From the NCBI GenBank assembly GCA_028275165.1, contig JAQCNF010000108.1:16871-80870 (forward strand): a stretch of 64,000 bases of DNA. The letters are read 5' to 3'. Below the pieces are notes generated by a model, which did no database searches, had not been told where the DNA came from, and saw only the letters and a program-made list of their open reading frames with translations. Below, in pieces: positions 36,988-45,626 of the stretch. Position 1 is the stretch's first letter. Every line of letters begins with the position of its first letter. The translations under genes were made by a program, and so were the position numbers. The stretch comes from Haloquadratum sp. (GTDB lineage Archaea; Halobacteriota; Halobacteria; Halobacteriales; Haloferacaceae).

Positions 36988-38292
36988 ATGGACGGACGAA
37001 CGCTCGCATCGGCCGTAGGGCCGGGTGAGACCGTGACGGTCGCTGGTTGGGTGCATGAAATTCGTGACCTCGGCGGAATCGCATTCGTTATTATTCGCGA
37101 CCGCAGTGGCAAAATTCAGGTGAAGTTTGAGGAGGATGAAATGGAGGCTGACCTTGTTGAGCGTGGCTTGGGTGTGACGCGCGAGAGCGTCGTTCGGGTC
37201 GAGGGAGAAGCATTCGAGGAACCACGGGCCCCAACAAACGTCGAAATCGTTCCAAGCGAATTAGAGACAGTCGCTCCTGCAGAGCCAGAACTGCCGCTCG
37301 ATCCATCAGGGAAGGTAGATGCAGAGCTTCCAACACGACTCGATAACCGAACACTTGATCTTCGAAAGGATGAGGTACATGCGGTCTTCCAGATCCGTGC
37401 AACTATTCTATCATCTACCCGTGCAGCCTTTGATGACCTCGGGTGTACGGAGATCAACACTCCAAAAATCGTGGCGACGGGAACAGAGGGTGGAACAGAG
37501 CTATTCCCAATCACCTACTTTGGTGAGGAAGCGTTCATGAACCAGTCACCTCAACTGTTCAAGCAACTCATGGTTGGGTCAGGTCTCGAGCGTGTATTCG
37601 AGATTGGCCCAATCTTCAGGGCCGAAGAGCACAACACACCGCGGCATCTGAACGAGGCAACTTCAATCGACTTTGAGTCTGCATTTTACGACCACACTGA
37701 AGCGATGGATGCCTGCGAGCACGTCATAAAGCGTGCGTATGCGGGCGTCGAAGAATCCTGTCATCAAGAACTCGAAACGCTCGGGTTGGCTGAAGATTTC
37801 ACCGTCCCAACTGATGAGTTCCCACGAATCACATATCAGGAGGCTATCGAGCGCATCAATGCAACGGGTGAGCTTGAATCCCAATTGGTGTGGGGTGATG
37901 ACCTCCCGACCGAAGGTGAGCGTGCACTTGGCAGCGATGTTGGCAGCCATTACTTTATCATGGACTGGCCTTCAGAAATTAAGCCGTTTTATATCAAGGA
38001 TTATGATGATGACTCTACTCTTTCGACTGGATTCGATATGCTACACCCTCGGATGGAGTTGGTTTCTGGCGGCCAACGTGAACACCGATATGAACACCTC
38101 GTCGCCGGATTTGAGGCACAGGGACTCAACCCAGACCAGTTTGAGTACTATACAAAGATGTTTAAATATGGGATGCCGCCTCATGCTGGGTGGGCAATCG
38201 GTGGTGAGCGGCTCCTCATGACGATGCTCGGATTGGATAATATTCGCGAAGCCGTTCTGTTCCCTCGAGACCGGCAGCGACTCAGTCCGTGA
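36988..38292 (+). CDS. aspS: Aspartyl-tRNA synthetase (archaeal, probably non-discriminating)
   Basis: The 434-residue class II synthetase attaches aspartate to tRNA. The N-terminal OB-fold ([11 protein letters not shown] near residue 20) precedes the class II core. Motif 2 region is [19 protein letters not shown] near 215. Motif 3 is [28 protein letters not shown] near the end (seen in two pieces, GGERLLM and EAVLFPRD). His23 and Pro82 occupy the two positions reported to mark archaeal AspRS that also charge tRNA(Asn). Discriminating enzymes have Trp and Lys there. With gatB nearby this suggests transamidation to Asn-tRNA. Confidence 0.95.
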   Translation: MDGRTLASAVGPGETVTVAGWVHEIRDLGGIAFVIIRDRSGKIQVKFEEDEMEADLVERGLGVTRESVVRVEGEAFEEPRAPTNVEIVPSELETVAPAEPELPLDPSGKVDAELPTRLDNRTLDLRKDEVHAVFQIRATILSSTRAAFDDLGCTEINTPKIVATGTEGGTELFPITYFGEEAFMNQSPQLFKQLMVGSGLERVFEIGPIFRAEEHNTPRHLNEATSIDFESAFYDHTEAMDACEHVIKRAYAGVEESCHQELETLGLAEDFTVPTDEFPRITYQEAIERINATGELESQLVWGDDLPTEGERALGSDVGSHYFIMDWPSEIKPFYIKDYDDDSTLSTGFDMLHPRMELVSGGQREHRYEHLVAGFEAQGLNPDQFEYYTKMFKYGMPPHAGWAIGGERLLMTMLGLDNIREAVLFPRDRQRLSP

Positions 38293-38712
38293 ACACATCA
38301 AATACATAGCACCCCTTTAGCAGCGCCGTTTGAAACATAACCAAGGTGAGTGCCTCGGGGCGAAAATCTGTGGCGTAGTGATGAGAGTTGAAGATTCTCG
38401 AACCATTTGAGAGGGTGGAGGGCCATGCGAGCATGATGCATCCCACCGTACAGTGCAGTTGCGAGGAATGCGACTCCTCTCAGAAACCCGCGTCCCTGAC
38501 GTGGTGAGCTGAACGCTGCCAGGCTGTCGGGGCGGCCAGTCCTCAGGAGCGGACTGGGCGTTCGGGTGTCAACTCCAGCCAACCGATTCCGAGAAGGGCG
38601 AAGGCGAATGAACTTCGCCTATGATGGCACGCCACGGCCTACGCTGGGATGTACAGTCGAAAGGGTGAAGCTTTGGGCTCATTCATCAGATACTCGATAT
38701 ATGACTCAACTC
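38293..38712. other. Unexplained 420-base intergenic element
   Basis: Between aspS and the pantoate kinase gene lies a stretch richer in GC than its flanks. A minus-strand frame of 94 codons (38298-38582, starting MAGVDTRTPSPLLRTGRP and ending NGAAKGVLCI) is open. Its composition (basic, few acidic residues) is unlike the acidic proteins around it, so I do not call it a gene. The plus strand contains small inverted repeats, e.g. gaggaatgcgactcctc (38461-38477). It could be a structured RNA, a miniature mobile element or a regulatory region. I cannot name it. Confidence 0.35.
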
Positions 38713-39543
38713 ATGTCTACAAGCGTCTTTGTTCCTGGCCACGTTACCGGGTTTTTTACTGTCAACTCTGCTGAGGAGCGCGCACGTACCGGATCGCGGG
38801 GAGCTGGCGTTACGCTGACCGATGGCGTGAATGTCACCGTCCGTCCAGATGACGGCGGATCCACACTCCGAGTAAATGAGGCGGTAACGTCTGTCGAGGC
38901 AGTCGAATACGTGCTTGAAGAACTCGCTGCACCGCCAGTGTTCATCGAAGCGGAAACACCGCTCCCACTGGGAGCTGGATTTGGTGTTTCAGGAGCGCTC
39001 GCATTGGGCACTGCAATGGCGGTTACGCGCGAGTTTACACTTGATCGGACACTCAATGAGTGTATCACGATTGCTCACAAAGCAGAAGTTCGCGCTGGAA
39101 CTGGGCTCGGCGATGTCGTTGCACAAGCACATGGGGGCATTTCCATACGGGCTGAACCCGGTGCACCAGCATATAATACGCTCGATACAGTGCTGGGCTG
39201 TCCACGCGTTGAATACTGCGTGTTCGGATCTCGATCGACTGAGACTGTGCTCGCTGGTGATACGCAACCACTCAACGCAGCAGGTGAAAGGGCATTAGAA
39301 CAGTTGCAGACACACCCGACGCCATCACAGTTCATGAAATCAGCTCGTGCGTTCGCCCGTGAGACATCACTGGCAAGTGCGACCGTGTCCTCAGCAATTG
39401 AAGCAGTGGCCGAAGGAGGCGATGTGGCGACAATGGCCATGCTCGGTGAGACAGTGTTTTGCTTCGGGGAGGGACTCTCACAAGCTGGGTATGACCCAAC
39501 AGTCTCGACCGTCACACCAAGTGGTGCCGCTCTTGAGGAGTGA
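38713..39543 (+). CDS. Pantoate kinase (GHMP kinase family)
   Basis: The 276-residue enzyme phosphorylates pantoate in the archaeal route to coenzyme A. It begins MSTSVFVPGHVTGFFTVN, typical of this GHMP branch. The glycine/serine-rich phosphate loop is PLPLGAGFGVSGALALG near residue 80, and the acidic ELGSAM-like region reads EVRAGTGLGDVVAQAHGG near 120. It is followed 48 bases later by 4-phosphopantoate-beta-alanine ligase, the next step of the same pathway. An alternative ATG four codons upstream (38701) cannot be excluded. Confidence 0.9.
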   Translation: MSTSVFVPGHVTGFFTVNSAEERARTGSRGAGVTLTDGVNVTVRPDDGGSTLRVNEAVTSVEAVEYVLEELAAPPVFIEAETPLPLGAGFGVSGALALGTAMAVTREFTLDRTLNECITIAHKAEVRAGTGLGDVVAQAHGGISIRAEPGAPAYNTLDTVLGCPRVEYCVFGSRSTETVLAGDTQPLNAAGERALEQLQTHPTPSQFMKSARAFARETSLASATVSSAIEAVAEGGDVATMAMLGETVFCFGEGLSQAGYDPTVSTVTPSGAALEE

Positions 39544-39561
39544 TGAATCAAAGCTGACGGC

Positions 39562-39569
39562 TTTTTATC
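39562..39569 (+). promoter_or_regulatory. TATA-like box before phosphopantothenate synthetase gene
   Basis: The sequence tttttatc lies about 26 bases before ATG 39591. The second CoA gene may have its own leaderless promoter as well as read-through from the kinase gene. Confidence 0.4.
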
Positions 39570-39590
39570 TACCCGTTCCTATGCCGAGGT

Positions 39591-40340
39591 ATGACTGAGC
39601 ATAACGTCCCTGAGAGCCACCCCCGACACGATTCGCTGCTCACACGACATCGAATTGAGGCGGGAGTCGAACAGGGACTAACTAGTAAGCAAGGACTCAT
39701 CGCAGAGGGCCGTGGCGAAGCATTCGATTATCTCTTGGGTGAAGAAACGATTCCCTCAGCGGCTGCAGCAGAGCGTGTCGCCGCTGCTTATTTGGTGAGT
39801 GCTGATGCCCCTGTCCTCTCTGTCAATGGGAATGTAGCCGCGCTTGTCCCCGATGAGGTGGTCACACTCGCAGAGACCGTCGATGCGACTCTTGAGGTGA
39901 ACCTTTTTAATCGAACGCCCGAGCGGGTAAGTTCGATAATTAAGCATCTCGAAGCCCACGGAGCAGCAAATGTGTTAGGAGCAGACCCGACAGCACACAT
40001 CCCAGGACTTGAGCATGACCGCGGCAAAGTAGCCGCTGATGGTATCGCAACAGCAGATGTGGTCGTCGTCCCATTAGAGGATGGTGACCGCGCGGATGCA
40101 CTTGCTGAGGCTGGGAAAACAGAGATTGTTATCGATCTGAATCCACTGTCGCGCTCGGCACAGGCAGCAGCGGTTCCGATCATAGACAATATCATTCGAG
40201 CAATTCCAGCGATCACCGCTGCTGCTCACGATCTGCTCTCGACGAGCAATGAGATGTGCTCGTATCTAATCGAGGATTTTGATCCAGAGCAGGCACGCCA
40301 CGATGCAGAGAGAAGAATCCGAAACGGTGTGAGCTCCTGA
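39591..40340 (+). CDS. 4-phosphopantoate-beta-alanine ligase (phosphopantothenate synthetase)
   Basis: The 249-residue enzyme condenses phosphopantoate with beta-alanine using ATP, giving phosphopantothenate. It shows the family pattern SHPRHDSLLTRHRIEAGVEQ near residue 9, LSVNGNVAALVPDEVV near 75, EVNLFNRTPERV near 105 and VIDLNPLSRSAQAA near 185. With the pantoate kinase gene just upstream, the window carries both archaea-specific enzymes that replace bacterial pantothenate synthetase and pantothenate kinase. It converges on the GST-family gene with four bases between them. Confidence 0.92.
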   Translation: MTEHNVPESHPRHDSLLTRHRIEAGVEQGLTSKQGLIAEGRGEAFDYLLGEETIPSAAAAERVAAAYLVSADAPVLSVNGNVAALVPDEVVTLAETVDATLEVNLFNRTPERVSSIIKHLEAHGAANVLGADPTAHIPGLEHDRGKVAADGIATADVVVVPLEDGDRADALAEAGKTEIVIDLNPLSRSAQAAAVPIIDNIIRAIPAITAAAHDLLSTSNEMCSYLIEDFDPEQARHDAERRIRNGVSS

Positions 40341-40343
40341 CGA

Positions 40344-41339
40344 TTAGTCGTCAGCGAGCGCGCGCTGGTCGGTCAGTGCCGGTGGTAACTCTGCAGACAA
40401 TCGATCGCGATCATGTGGCTCAGCAAAGTCAAGATCCGGTCCAGTCGCAACCAGCCGCTTTGGATTCAGGTGATCATGTGACATGTAGTAGTGCCGCTTG
40501 ATATGATCCATATTGACTGTCTCGGCAACACCTGGAAGTTGATAGATCTCTTTGGTATAGTTCCAGAGATTTGGATACTCGTGGATCGCCTGTCGATTGC
40601 ATTTGAAGTGGGTGTGATAGACTGCATCGAAGCGAACGAGTGTTACGAACATCGCGATGTCCGCCTCGGTTAAGCGATCTCCAGCGAGGAAGCGCTGTTC
40701 ATCGAGAACCGACTCATAATGATCGAGCGCGTCGAACACTTCTCCGACAGCGTCATTATAGGCTTCCTGTGAATCTGCGAAGCCAGCACGATAGACTCCA
40801 TTATTTATTGGGTCATAGATTGCATCGATGAGCGAATCAACCTCATTTTGCATATCGGCTGGAACAAGCTCGACGCCTGTCGACCCCTCAAACTCGGTGT
40901 TAAGCATCCGCATTATCTCACGCGATTCGTTGTTAACGATAGTTTCTTGCTCGCGGTCCCATAGGACAGGGACAGTAACTCGCCCGGTAAACTCCGAATC
41001 TGCTTTGGCGTATATTTCGCGCAGGTAGTCCGCATCGTACAGCGGGTCAGGATATTCATCTGAGAATTCCCAGCCATCTTCGTATCGAACGGGTTCGACG
41101 ACAGAAATCGAAATCTCATCAGTCAGTCCGCTTAACTGTCGTGTCATTGCCACTCGATGCGCCCATGGACACGCACGTGAAATATACACGTGATACCGAC
41201 CGCTTGTGGCTGGATACGTAGCGTCATCGTCAGCCTTGATTTGGTCACGGAATGTTGTTGTTTGTCGGTCGAATTCACCATCGTCGTTCGTCGCCTCAAA
41301 CGCGTCAGTCCGCCATTCACCGTCAACCAGCATATTCAT
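40344..41339 (-). CDS. Glutathione S-transferase family protein (glutathionyl-hydroquinone reductase type)
   Basis: The 331-residue protein has the ECM4/YqjG-like plan. An N-terminal thioredoxin fold carries the active-site cysteine in SRACPWAHRVAMTRQL near residue 54. A long insertion with YPDPLYDADYLREIY and VPVLWDRE follows. The helical C-terminal domain ends with LPGVAETVNMDHIKRHYY. Such enzymes reduce glutathionyl-hydroquinones. Haloarchaea use gamma-glutamylcysteine instead of glutathione, so the natural thiol may differ (inference). Starts at 41339 (MNMLVDGEW). Confidence 0.85.
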   Translation of the reverse strand: MNMLVDGEWRTDAFEATNDDGEFDRQTTTFRDQIKADDDATYPATSGRYHVYISRACPWAHRVAMTRQLSGLTDEISISVVEPVRYEDGWEFSDEYPDPLYDADYLREIYAKADSEFTGRVTVPVLWDREQETIVNNESREIMRMLNTEFEGSTGVELVPADMQNEVDSLIDAIYDPINNGVYRAGFADSQEAYNDAVGEVFDALDHYESVLDEQRFLAGDRLTEADIAMFVTLVRFDAVYHTHFKCNRQAIHEYPNLWNYTKEIYQLPGVAETVNMDHIKRHYYMSHDHLNPKRLVATGPDLDFAEPHDRDRLSAELPPALTDQRALADD

Positions 41340-41478
41340 GCGCGCTCACCACTGTTGAAACTCGTTTTTTCCATATCCATTTTAATGTCGGCAACTGCCT
41401 AAGTGATTCGCCGCTGTCCAATGACTCTACACACCCGATTGCGAACATTCTTAGTAGTCGCTAATATTACTAGCTCAT

Positions 41479-42408
41479 ATGGAAGAATTCGACGAATTCG
41501 CAGATGTAAGTGAGGCACAAGTCACCCGAGCAATCGCCAAAAACTGGAGTGACGAGTTTCTCAATCGTGTCGATACTGAGGTAATTATCGTTGGCGGTGG
41601 TCCCTCTGGGCTGGTAACAGCAAAAGAACTGGCTGAGCGAGGCGTCGATGTAACAATCGTTGAAAAGAACAACTACCTTGGTGGCGGCTTCTGGCTCGGG
41701 GGCTTTTTGATGAATAAAGTGACTGTCCGTGACCCTGCACAGTCTGTCTTGGATGAGTTTGGTGTTCCATACGAGGAATCAGATGAAGCTGAAGGACTGT
41801 ACATAGCCAACGGCCCACACGCTGTCTCTGCGCTGATCGAATCTGCCTGTGCTGCGGGCGCCGAAGTGCAGAATATGACTGAGTTTACTGACGTCGTGCT
41901 TCGAGAAAATGATCGAGTTGGCGGCATTGTACTCAACTGGACACCAGTTCATGCCTTGCCTCGTGAACTGACCTGTGTCGACCCAGTTGCGATTGAGGCT
42001 GATGTCGTCGTTGACTCGACAGGCCATGACGCAGTAGTGATTTCGAAGTTAGCCGAGCGAGGGAGTCTCTCGGCACCTGGGATCGAGCACGCAGCAGAGA
42101 ACACGACAGGAATGGATCAGACAGCAGAAGACGAATACGGTGCACCAGGACATGACTCACCAGGACACGATTCGATGTGGGTGAGTGAGTCTGAGGGGCA
42201 GATTGTCGATCACACTGATATGGTCCACCCCGGCGTTGTCGCGACTGGAATGGCAGTGGCAACGGTCGAAGGACTCCCTCGAATGGGCCCAACATTCGGT
42301 GCGATGCTTCTTTCGGGCAAGCGTGGTGCACAAGCATGTCTTGACGAACTCAATCGGGACGCGCGTAGTATCGACTTCACTGCTTCAGCTCGTCCGGCGG
42401 ACGATTAA
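41479..42408 (+). CDS. thi4: Thiazole synthase Thi4 (ADP-thiazole synthase)
   Basis: The 309-residue protein makes the thiazole half of thiamine from NAD and glycine. The FAD/NAD-binding [18 protein letters not shown] is near residue 35, [19 protein letters not shown] near 60, and the C-terminal [20 protein letters not shown] near 260. A cysteine in [16 protein letters not shown] aligns with the yeast sulfur-donor cysteine, whereas methanogen enzymes carry histidine and use sulfide. A His/Asp-rich insertion ([18 protein letters not shown]) is present. It converges with the ThiN-type regulator, four bases overlapping. Confidence 0.93.
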   Translation: MEEFDEFADVSEAQVTRAIAKNWSDEFLNRVDTEVIIVGGGPSGLVTAKELAERGVDVTIVEKNNYLGGGFWLGGFLMNKVTVRDPAQSVLDEFGVPYEESDEAEGLYIANGPHAVSALIESACAAGAEVQNMTEFTDVVLRENDRVGGIVLNWTPVHALPRELTCVDPVAIEADVVVDSTGHDAVVISKLAERGSLSAPGIEHAAENTTGMDQTAEDEYGAPGHDSPGHDSMWVSESEGQIVDHTDMVHPGVVATGMAVATVEGLPRMGPTFGAMLLSGKRGAQACLDELNRDARSIDFTASARPADD

Positions 42409-43304
42409 CTCAGCGGACGGACTGCGTCGACTGCCGCGGGAGCTTGCCGTGCAAAAATGTAAATAATTGCCTCGATACCATACCCGCCCGTGTGATAACA
42501 GACGAAAGGCGGTGAGTACGGTTCATTATTGAGTGTCTGCGTGAGCGACTCCTCTGGTGAGTCTGGCTCAAACTGATAGCAAGGATGGCCACTTGTTTCG
42601 AGTGTCGACACCAGTGACTCGTCGTATCGAATGTTCACTGCCGCGCGAACGCCACGATTCCTCTGGTGGACTGCTAACAGAAGTGAAGCGACGTGCTCGC
42701 TCACTCCAAATTCGGGGTCGCCTGGCACCGTCGTTCGACCCTTTACATCGAATATTCGCCCTGGAACGCCAACGACATCATTGATCGTCTTCGCCGTCGG
42801 CAAGCATTCAACGAGATTTGATCCAACATGTGGAATCAATCCTGCAAAACCACTGAGATTGGTGAGCTGTCGGAGCGCACGACGAACCGATGCACGGACA
42901 CGCTCACTCGTTCGAAGGGTGCTTTCAGGATCGTGTAAATTCACATATCCCTCGTGATCAGCCAACTCTGGCATGGCGGCCTCATGTAATTGCGCGATCA
43001 GTCCGCCTTCTTCGAGTTGTCGAATCAGAACTTCCGCTTCGACGAGCGCTTGCACCTGGGAGATATCACCCGTCTGTAGCCCATCAGCTATCCGTTCGAC
43101 CACCTCAGTTACTGTTTCGCTCTGCATTACTTCTTCACGGCGCTTGATCTCTCCGTGGGCGTATTTTGAGACTGCACTCTGACTGATTCCTAATGCCGTG
43201 GCCACCTCATGTTGTGTAAGCCCTCGTTCGCGCAGTGCCTCTGCCAACATTGAGCGAAATGTCGGTAGAAACTCTTCGACGACAATTTCTTCAACGAATT
43301 TCAC
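42405..43304 (-). CDS. thiR: ThiN-domain thiamine regulator with N-terminal HTH (ThiR type)
   Basis: The 299-residue protein has an XRE-like helix-turn-helix ([20 protein letters not shown], about 28-47), a linker, and a C-terminal ThiN domain (about 130-295). The ThiN domain shows [20 protein letters not shown] and [11 protein letters not shown]. In haloarchaea such ThiR proteins repress thi4 and thiC when thiamine phosphates are bound. Catalytic ThiN domains make thiamine phosphate instead, usually fused to ThiD. It starts with GTG and overlaps the dcd stop (GTGA), so it is coupled to dcd. It ends against thi4, its likely target. Confidence 0.88.
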   Translation of the reverse strand: MKFVEEIVVEEFLPTFRSMLAEALRERGLTQHEVATALGISQSAVSKYAHGEIKRREEVMQSETVTEVVERIADGLQTGDISQVQALVEAEVLIRQLEEGGLIAQLHEAAMPELADHEGYVNLHDPESTLRTSERVRASVRRALRQLTNLSGFAGLIPHVGSNLVECLPTAKTINDVVGVPGRIFDVKGRTTVPGDPEFGVSEHVASLLLAVHQRNRGVRAAVNIRYDESLVSTLETSGHPCYQFEPDSPEESLTQTLNNEPYSPPFVCYHTGGYGIEAIIYIFARQAPAAVDAVRPLS

Positions 43305-45172
43305 TCTCCATCACCATTATCATCGAACTCTGGGTCTGAGCCAATGCGTGAAGCCTGTGGGCCGCGCTGACCCTGATATTTCGATCCTCGCGCTGCCCCA
43401 TACGGCCGATTTGATTCTGATTTTAATTCAGTGAACACGAGTTGAGAAACCCGCATTCCTGGTGTCAGCGCCACTGGTGCAGTTCCAAGATTCGATAGCT
43501 CTAATGTAATTTGGCCTTCGTACCCTGGGTCAACAATTCCGGCTGTGTTTGACAGGAACACTCCACCAGTCCCTCCAAGGAAGTTTTCGATCACTCGCCC
43601 ATTTGGCTGAACCTCAAGATCGTACGTTGGTTCGATACGCTCTGTATCTCGTACGCTGACGACACGGTCAAACTGAATGTCGCTCGAAACGATACGATCT
43701 AATCGATCTGTATCGATACCCGCATGCTGGTATACCTCTTGTAGTGTTTTGAGCGTTGATTGTGTCATCTCCGGGTGATTCATCGTTTCGATTGCTTTGA
43801 GTCTGGATTCTGGAAGATCAGCCCTCTCGGTTATACTGTGTCGGTCCAATCCTGCCTGATGACGGTATTCGGCGAGTAGATGCCCTGGTGTTGGGATTCT
43901 TTTTTCCGGCGGTGCTGGATGGACACGTACACAGTAGCCTCGTGAGACCGTTTCTGAGTCATCGATTGAGCCATATCGACCGAGCCGAGTCGCCAGATAA
44001 CATATTTTACTCGCCAGCTGCTTCGTCTTGGTCATGACTGTACCCGTCAGTGACCTGCTTGCGAGGAGACCCTGCAGAACTCCCTGAATGACCGCATCGT
44101 CCCAGTTCCACACACACGACGGCATCTGTGCTCCTGTTTCGCCTCGACACAGCTGTTGAAGTAATTCATCAACAAGTGGCGAGCGAATATCTATACCAGT
44201 GACCGTTTCGGCGATGACCGGTTTCTCACATCCATGTCCAACATGTTCCAGCGGGGTTCCTACCTGGGGGACGGTGTGTTGGTCTGCCATCTGATTGCGG
44301 ATCCAGACACCAACCAGCCGGCCGAAGGCGGGAGTGAGTGTAAGTTGTGATGGTAACCACTCGTCCCCTCGGTTGAGAAGAACCGCTGCTGTTGATTTTG
44401 ATTCTGACGCAGCCCCATCGGTGGCAACAGGCGCAGTTCGCGTCGAGCCTGCAAACACTGACCGAAGATCGAGGGAACTCTCTGCGTGGTGAGGCGCTGG
44501 CATCGATCCAGGCACTGCAACTAGCCGATTCTGTGTGTTCTCACTGCGCACCCGGTCAATCTTTCCAGATGCATCCAAGCTAAACAGATTATGATCTCGA
44601 GTCACGTGAACCGAGCGTCCAGAAGCCAAAGTTATTTCAAAAATACGCCGAGTAGGATTTTTGATATAATTTGAAATCCGGTGTGTCCGAACAGTGAGTG
44701 TCTGCGGGTGAAACGAGACCGCATGGGCAGGATCTTCGTTCTCGACAATATCACCAATTGGGTGAAACCCAAATCCTGACTGTGGCGTCCATACGAACAC
44801 TTCTTCGTCAGCTGGCAAAGATGCATGGATCACCACAGCCAGTCGACCGAGCGACGAACGTCCCTCAACGGTTGCTAATAGGTCTGCCGGAATCTCGACG
44901 CGCTCTTTCGTAGTCCCCAAGACAAAATCACTCGGGTGAAGAATGAATTCCTCTCCTTCAGGAACGTGTCTTTCTGTAACATATTCTGACACTTCGGACT
45001 CACGGTTCGGATGAATACAGGATATATTCGTCCGCTGAAACTCAAGAAACTCCTCGCCAAGACGTAAATCGATACTTGCCGGTTGGACTTGCATGTCTAT
45101 ATCATCAATCGGGGTGACGACTAGCTCACCGGATTCCAAGCGGGCGAGAATGTCCTCGTCTGAAAGAATCAT
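43301..45172 (-). CDS. dcd: dCTP deaminase precursor containing an intein
   Basis: The 623-residue precursor splits into a 198-residue dCTP deaminase after splicing. The N-extein begins [20 protein letters not shown] and has [15 protein letters not shown] and [16 protein letters not shown]. The C-extein resumes [20 protein letters not shown] and ends with an acidic tail. Joined, the halves give the usual [10 protein letters not shown] loop next to the catalytic glutamate. The enzyme deaminates dCTP to dUTP for thymidylate synthesis. I prefer ATG 45172 over 45196, whose extra eight residues are not in relatives. The stop overlaps the thiR start. Confidence 0.95.
   Translation of the reverse strand: MILSDEDILARLESGELVVTPIDDIDMQVQPASIDLRLGEEFLEFQRTNISCIHPNRESEVSEYVTERHVPEGEEFILHPSDFVLGTTKERVEIPADLLATVEGRSSLGRLAVVIHASLPADEEVFVWTPQSGFGFHPIGDIVENEDPAHAVSFHPQTLTVRTHRISNYIKNPTRRIFEITLASGRSVHVTRDHNLFSLDASGKIDRVRSENTQNRLVAVPGSMPAPHHAESSLDLRSVFAGSTRTAPVATDGAASESKSTAAVLLNRGDEWLPSQLTLTPAFGRLVGVWIRNQMADQHTVPQVGTPLEHVGHGCEKPVIAETVTGIDIRSPLVDELLQQLCRGETGAQMPSCVWNWDDAVIQGVLQGLLASRSLTGTVMTKTKQLASKICYLATRLGRYGSIDDSETVSRGYCVRVHPAPPEKRIPTPGHLLAEYRHQAGLDRHSITERADLPESRLKAIETMNHPEMTQSTLKTLQEVYQHAGIDTDRLDRIVSSDIQFDRVVSVRDTERIEPTYDLEVQPNGRVIENFLGGTGGVFLSNTAGIVDPGYEGQITLELSNLGTAPVALTPGMRVSQLVFTELKSESNRPYGAARGSKYQGQRGPQASRIGSDPEFDDNGDGE
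43547..44821 (-). mobile_element. Dcd intein (425 residues, Ser1, degenerate endonuclease region)
   Basis: The insertion starts [16 protein letters not shown] and ends [10 protein letters not shown] before the +1 Thr. Block B is [11 protein letters not shown] with TxxH at intein residues 74-77. Block F is [19 protein letters not shown]. The terminal Asn is preceded by Ser instead of the usual His. Homing blocks C ([12 protein letters not shown], about 166) and E ([14 protein letters not shown], about 244) keep the LAGLIDADG hydrophobic pattern but lack the catalytic acids, so DNA cleavage is probably lost. An XRE-like helix-turn-helix segment lies at about 312-370. Confidence 0.93.
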
Positions 45173-45255
45173 ACTCGGCGTAGCGAGGCGGAGCAACCTA
45201 AAAGCACCCGTCTATGATGCGAGGACATTTCAGGGCCACCCACGGATTTTGAGGT

Positions 45256-45594
45256 ATGAAACAGGCCATCATCGCTCGAACTGATGTTCAAATGGGGCGT
45301 GGAAAACTAGCCGCACAGGTAGCGCATGCAGCGGTCGCCGCAGCGGATGCCGCCGCCAGTGAGATACGTCAACAGTGGAAGCAAGCGGGACAGAAAAAAA
45401 TCGTTTTGCAAATTAGCAGCAAAGAAGATGTGTTCACGCACGTAGAACGTGCAGAGCGCGATGGACTTCCGACCGCCGTCATTCGTGATGCAGGTCACAC
45501 CCAGATAGAACCAGAAACAATAACATGTGCGGGAATTGGGCCTGGACCTGACGCTGATGTCGATCAGATTACTGGCGACCTCTCCCTGTATTGA
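45256..45594 (+). CDS. pth2: Peptidyl-tRNA hydrolase, archaeal type Pth2
   Basis: The 112-residue enzyme releases peptides from stalled peptidyl-tRNA. It starts MKQAIIARTDVQMGRGKLAA and has QVAHAAVAAADAA. KIVLQISSKEDV is near residue 55 and the late DAGHTQIEPETITCAGIGP is near 85, all Pth2 landmarks. It is unrelated in fold to bacterial Pth1. It lies 32 bases before truD on the same strand. It is divergent from dcd, with 83 bases between starts. Confidence 0.96.
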   Translation: MKQAIIARTDVQMGRGKLAAQVAHAAVAAADAAASEIRQQWKQAGQKKIVLQISSKEDVFTHVERAERDGLPTAVIRDAGHTQIEPETITCAGIGPGPDADVDQITGDLSLY

Positions 45595-45601
45595 ACTTAT
45601 G
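45594..45601 (+). promoter_or_regulatory. TATA-like box before truD
   Basis: The sequence aacttatg straddles the pth2 stop and lies about 29 bases before the truD ATG at 45627. truD may have its own promoter in addition to read-through. Confidence 0.35.
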
Positions 45602-45626
45602 AACGTATCGCTTCTTCTCCTCGTGT

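Noticed and set aside
38298..38582. A 94-codon minus-strand frame before pantoate kinase
   Set aside because: The product is basic and lacks the acidic bias of local proteins; no promoter or family is evident. The region is listed as an unexplained element instead.
38293..38712. RNase P RNA or SRP RNA
   Set aside because: I looked on both strands for the conserved RNase P core (gaggaaagtcc-like) and SRP helix 8 (ggaaggnagcag-like) and found neither.
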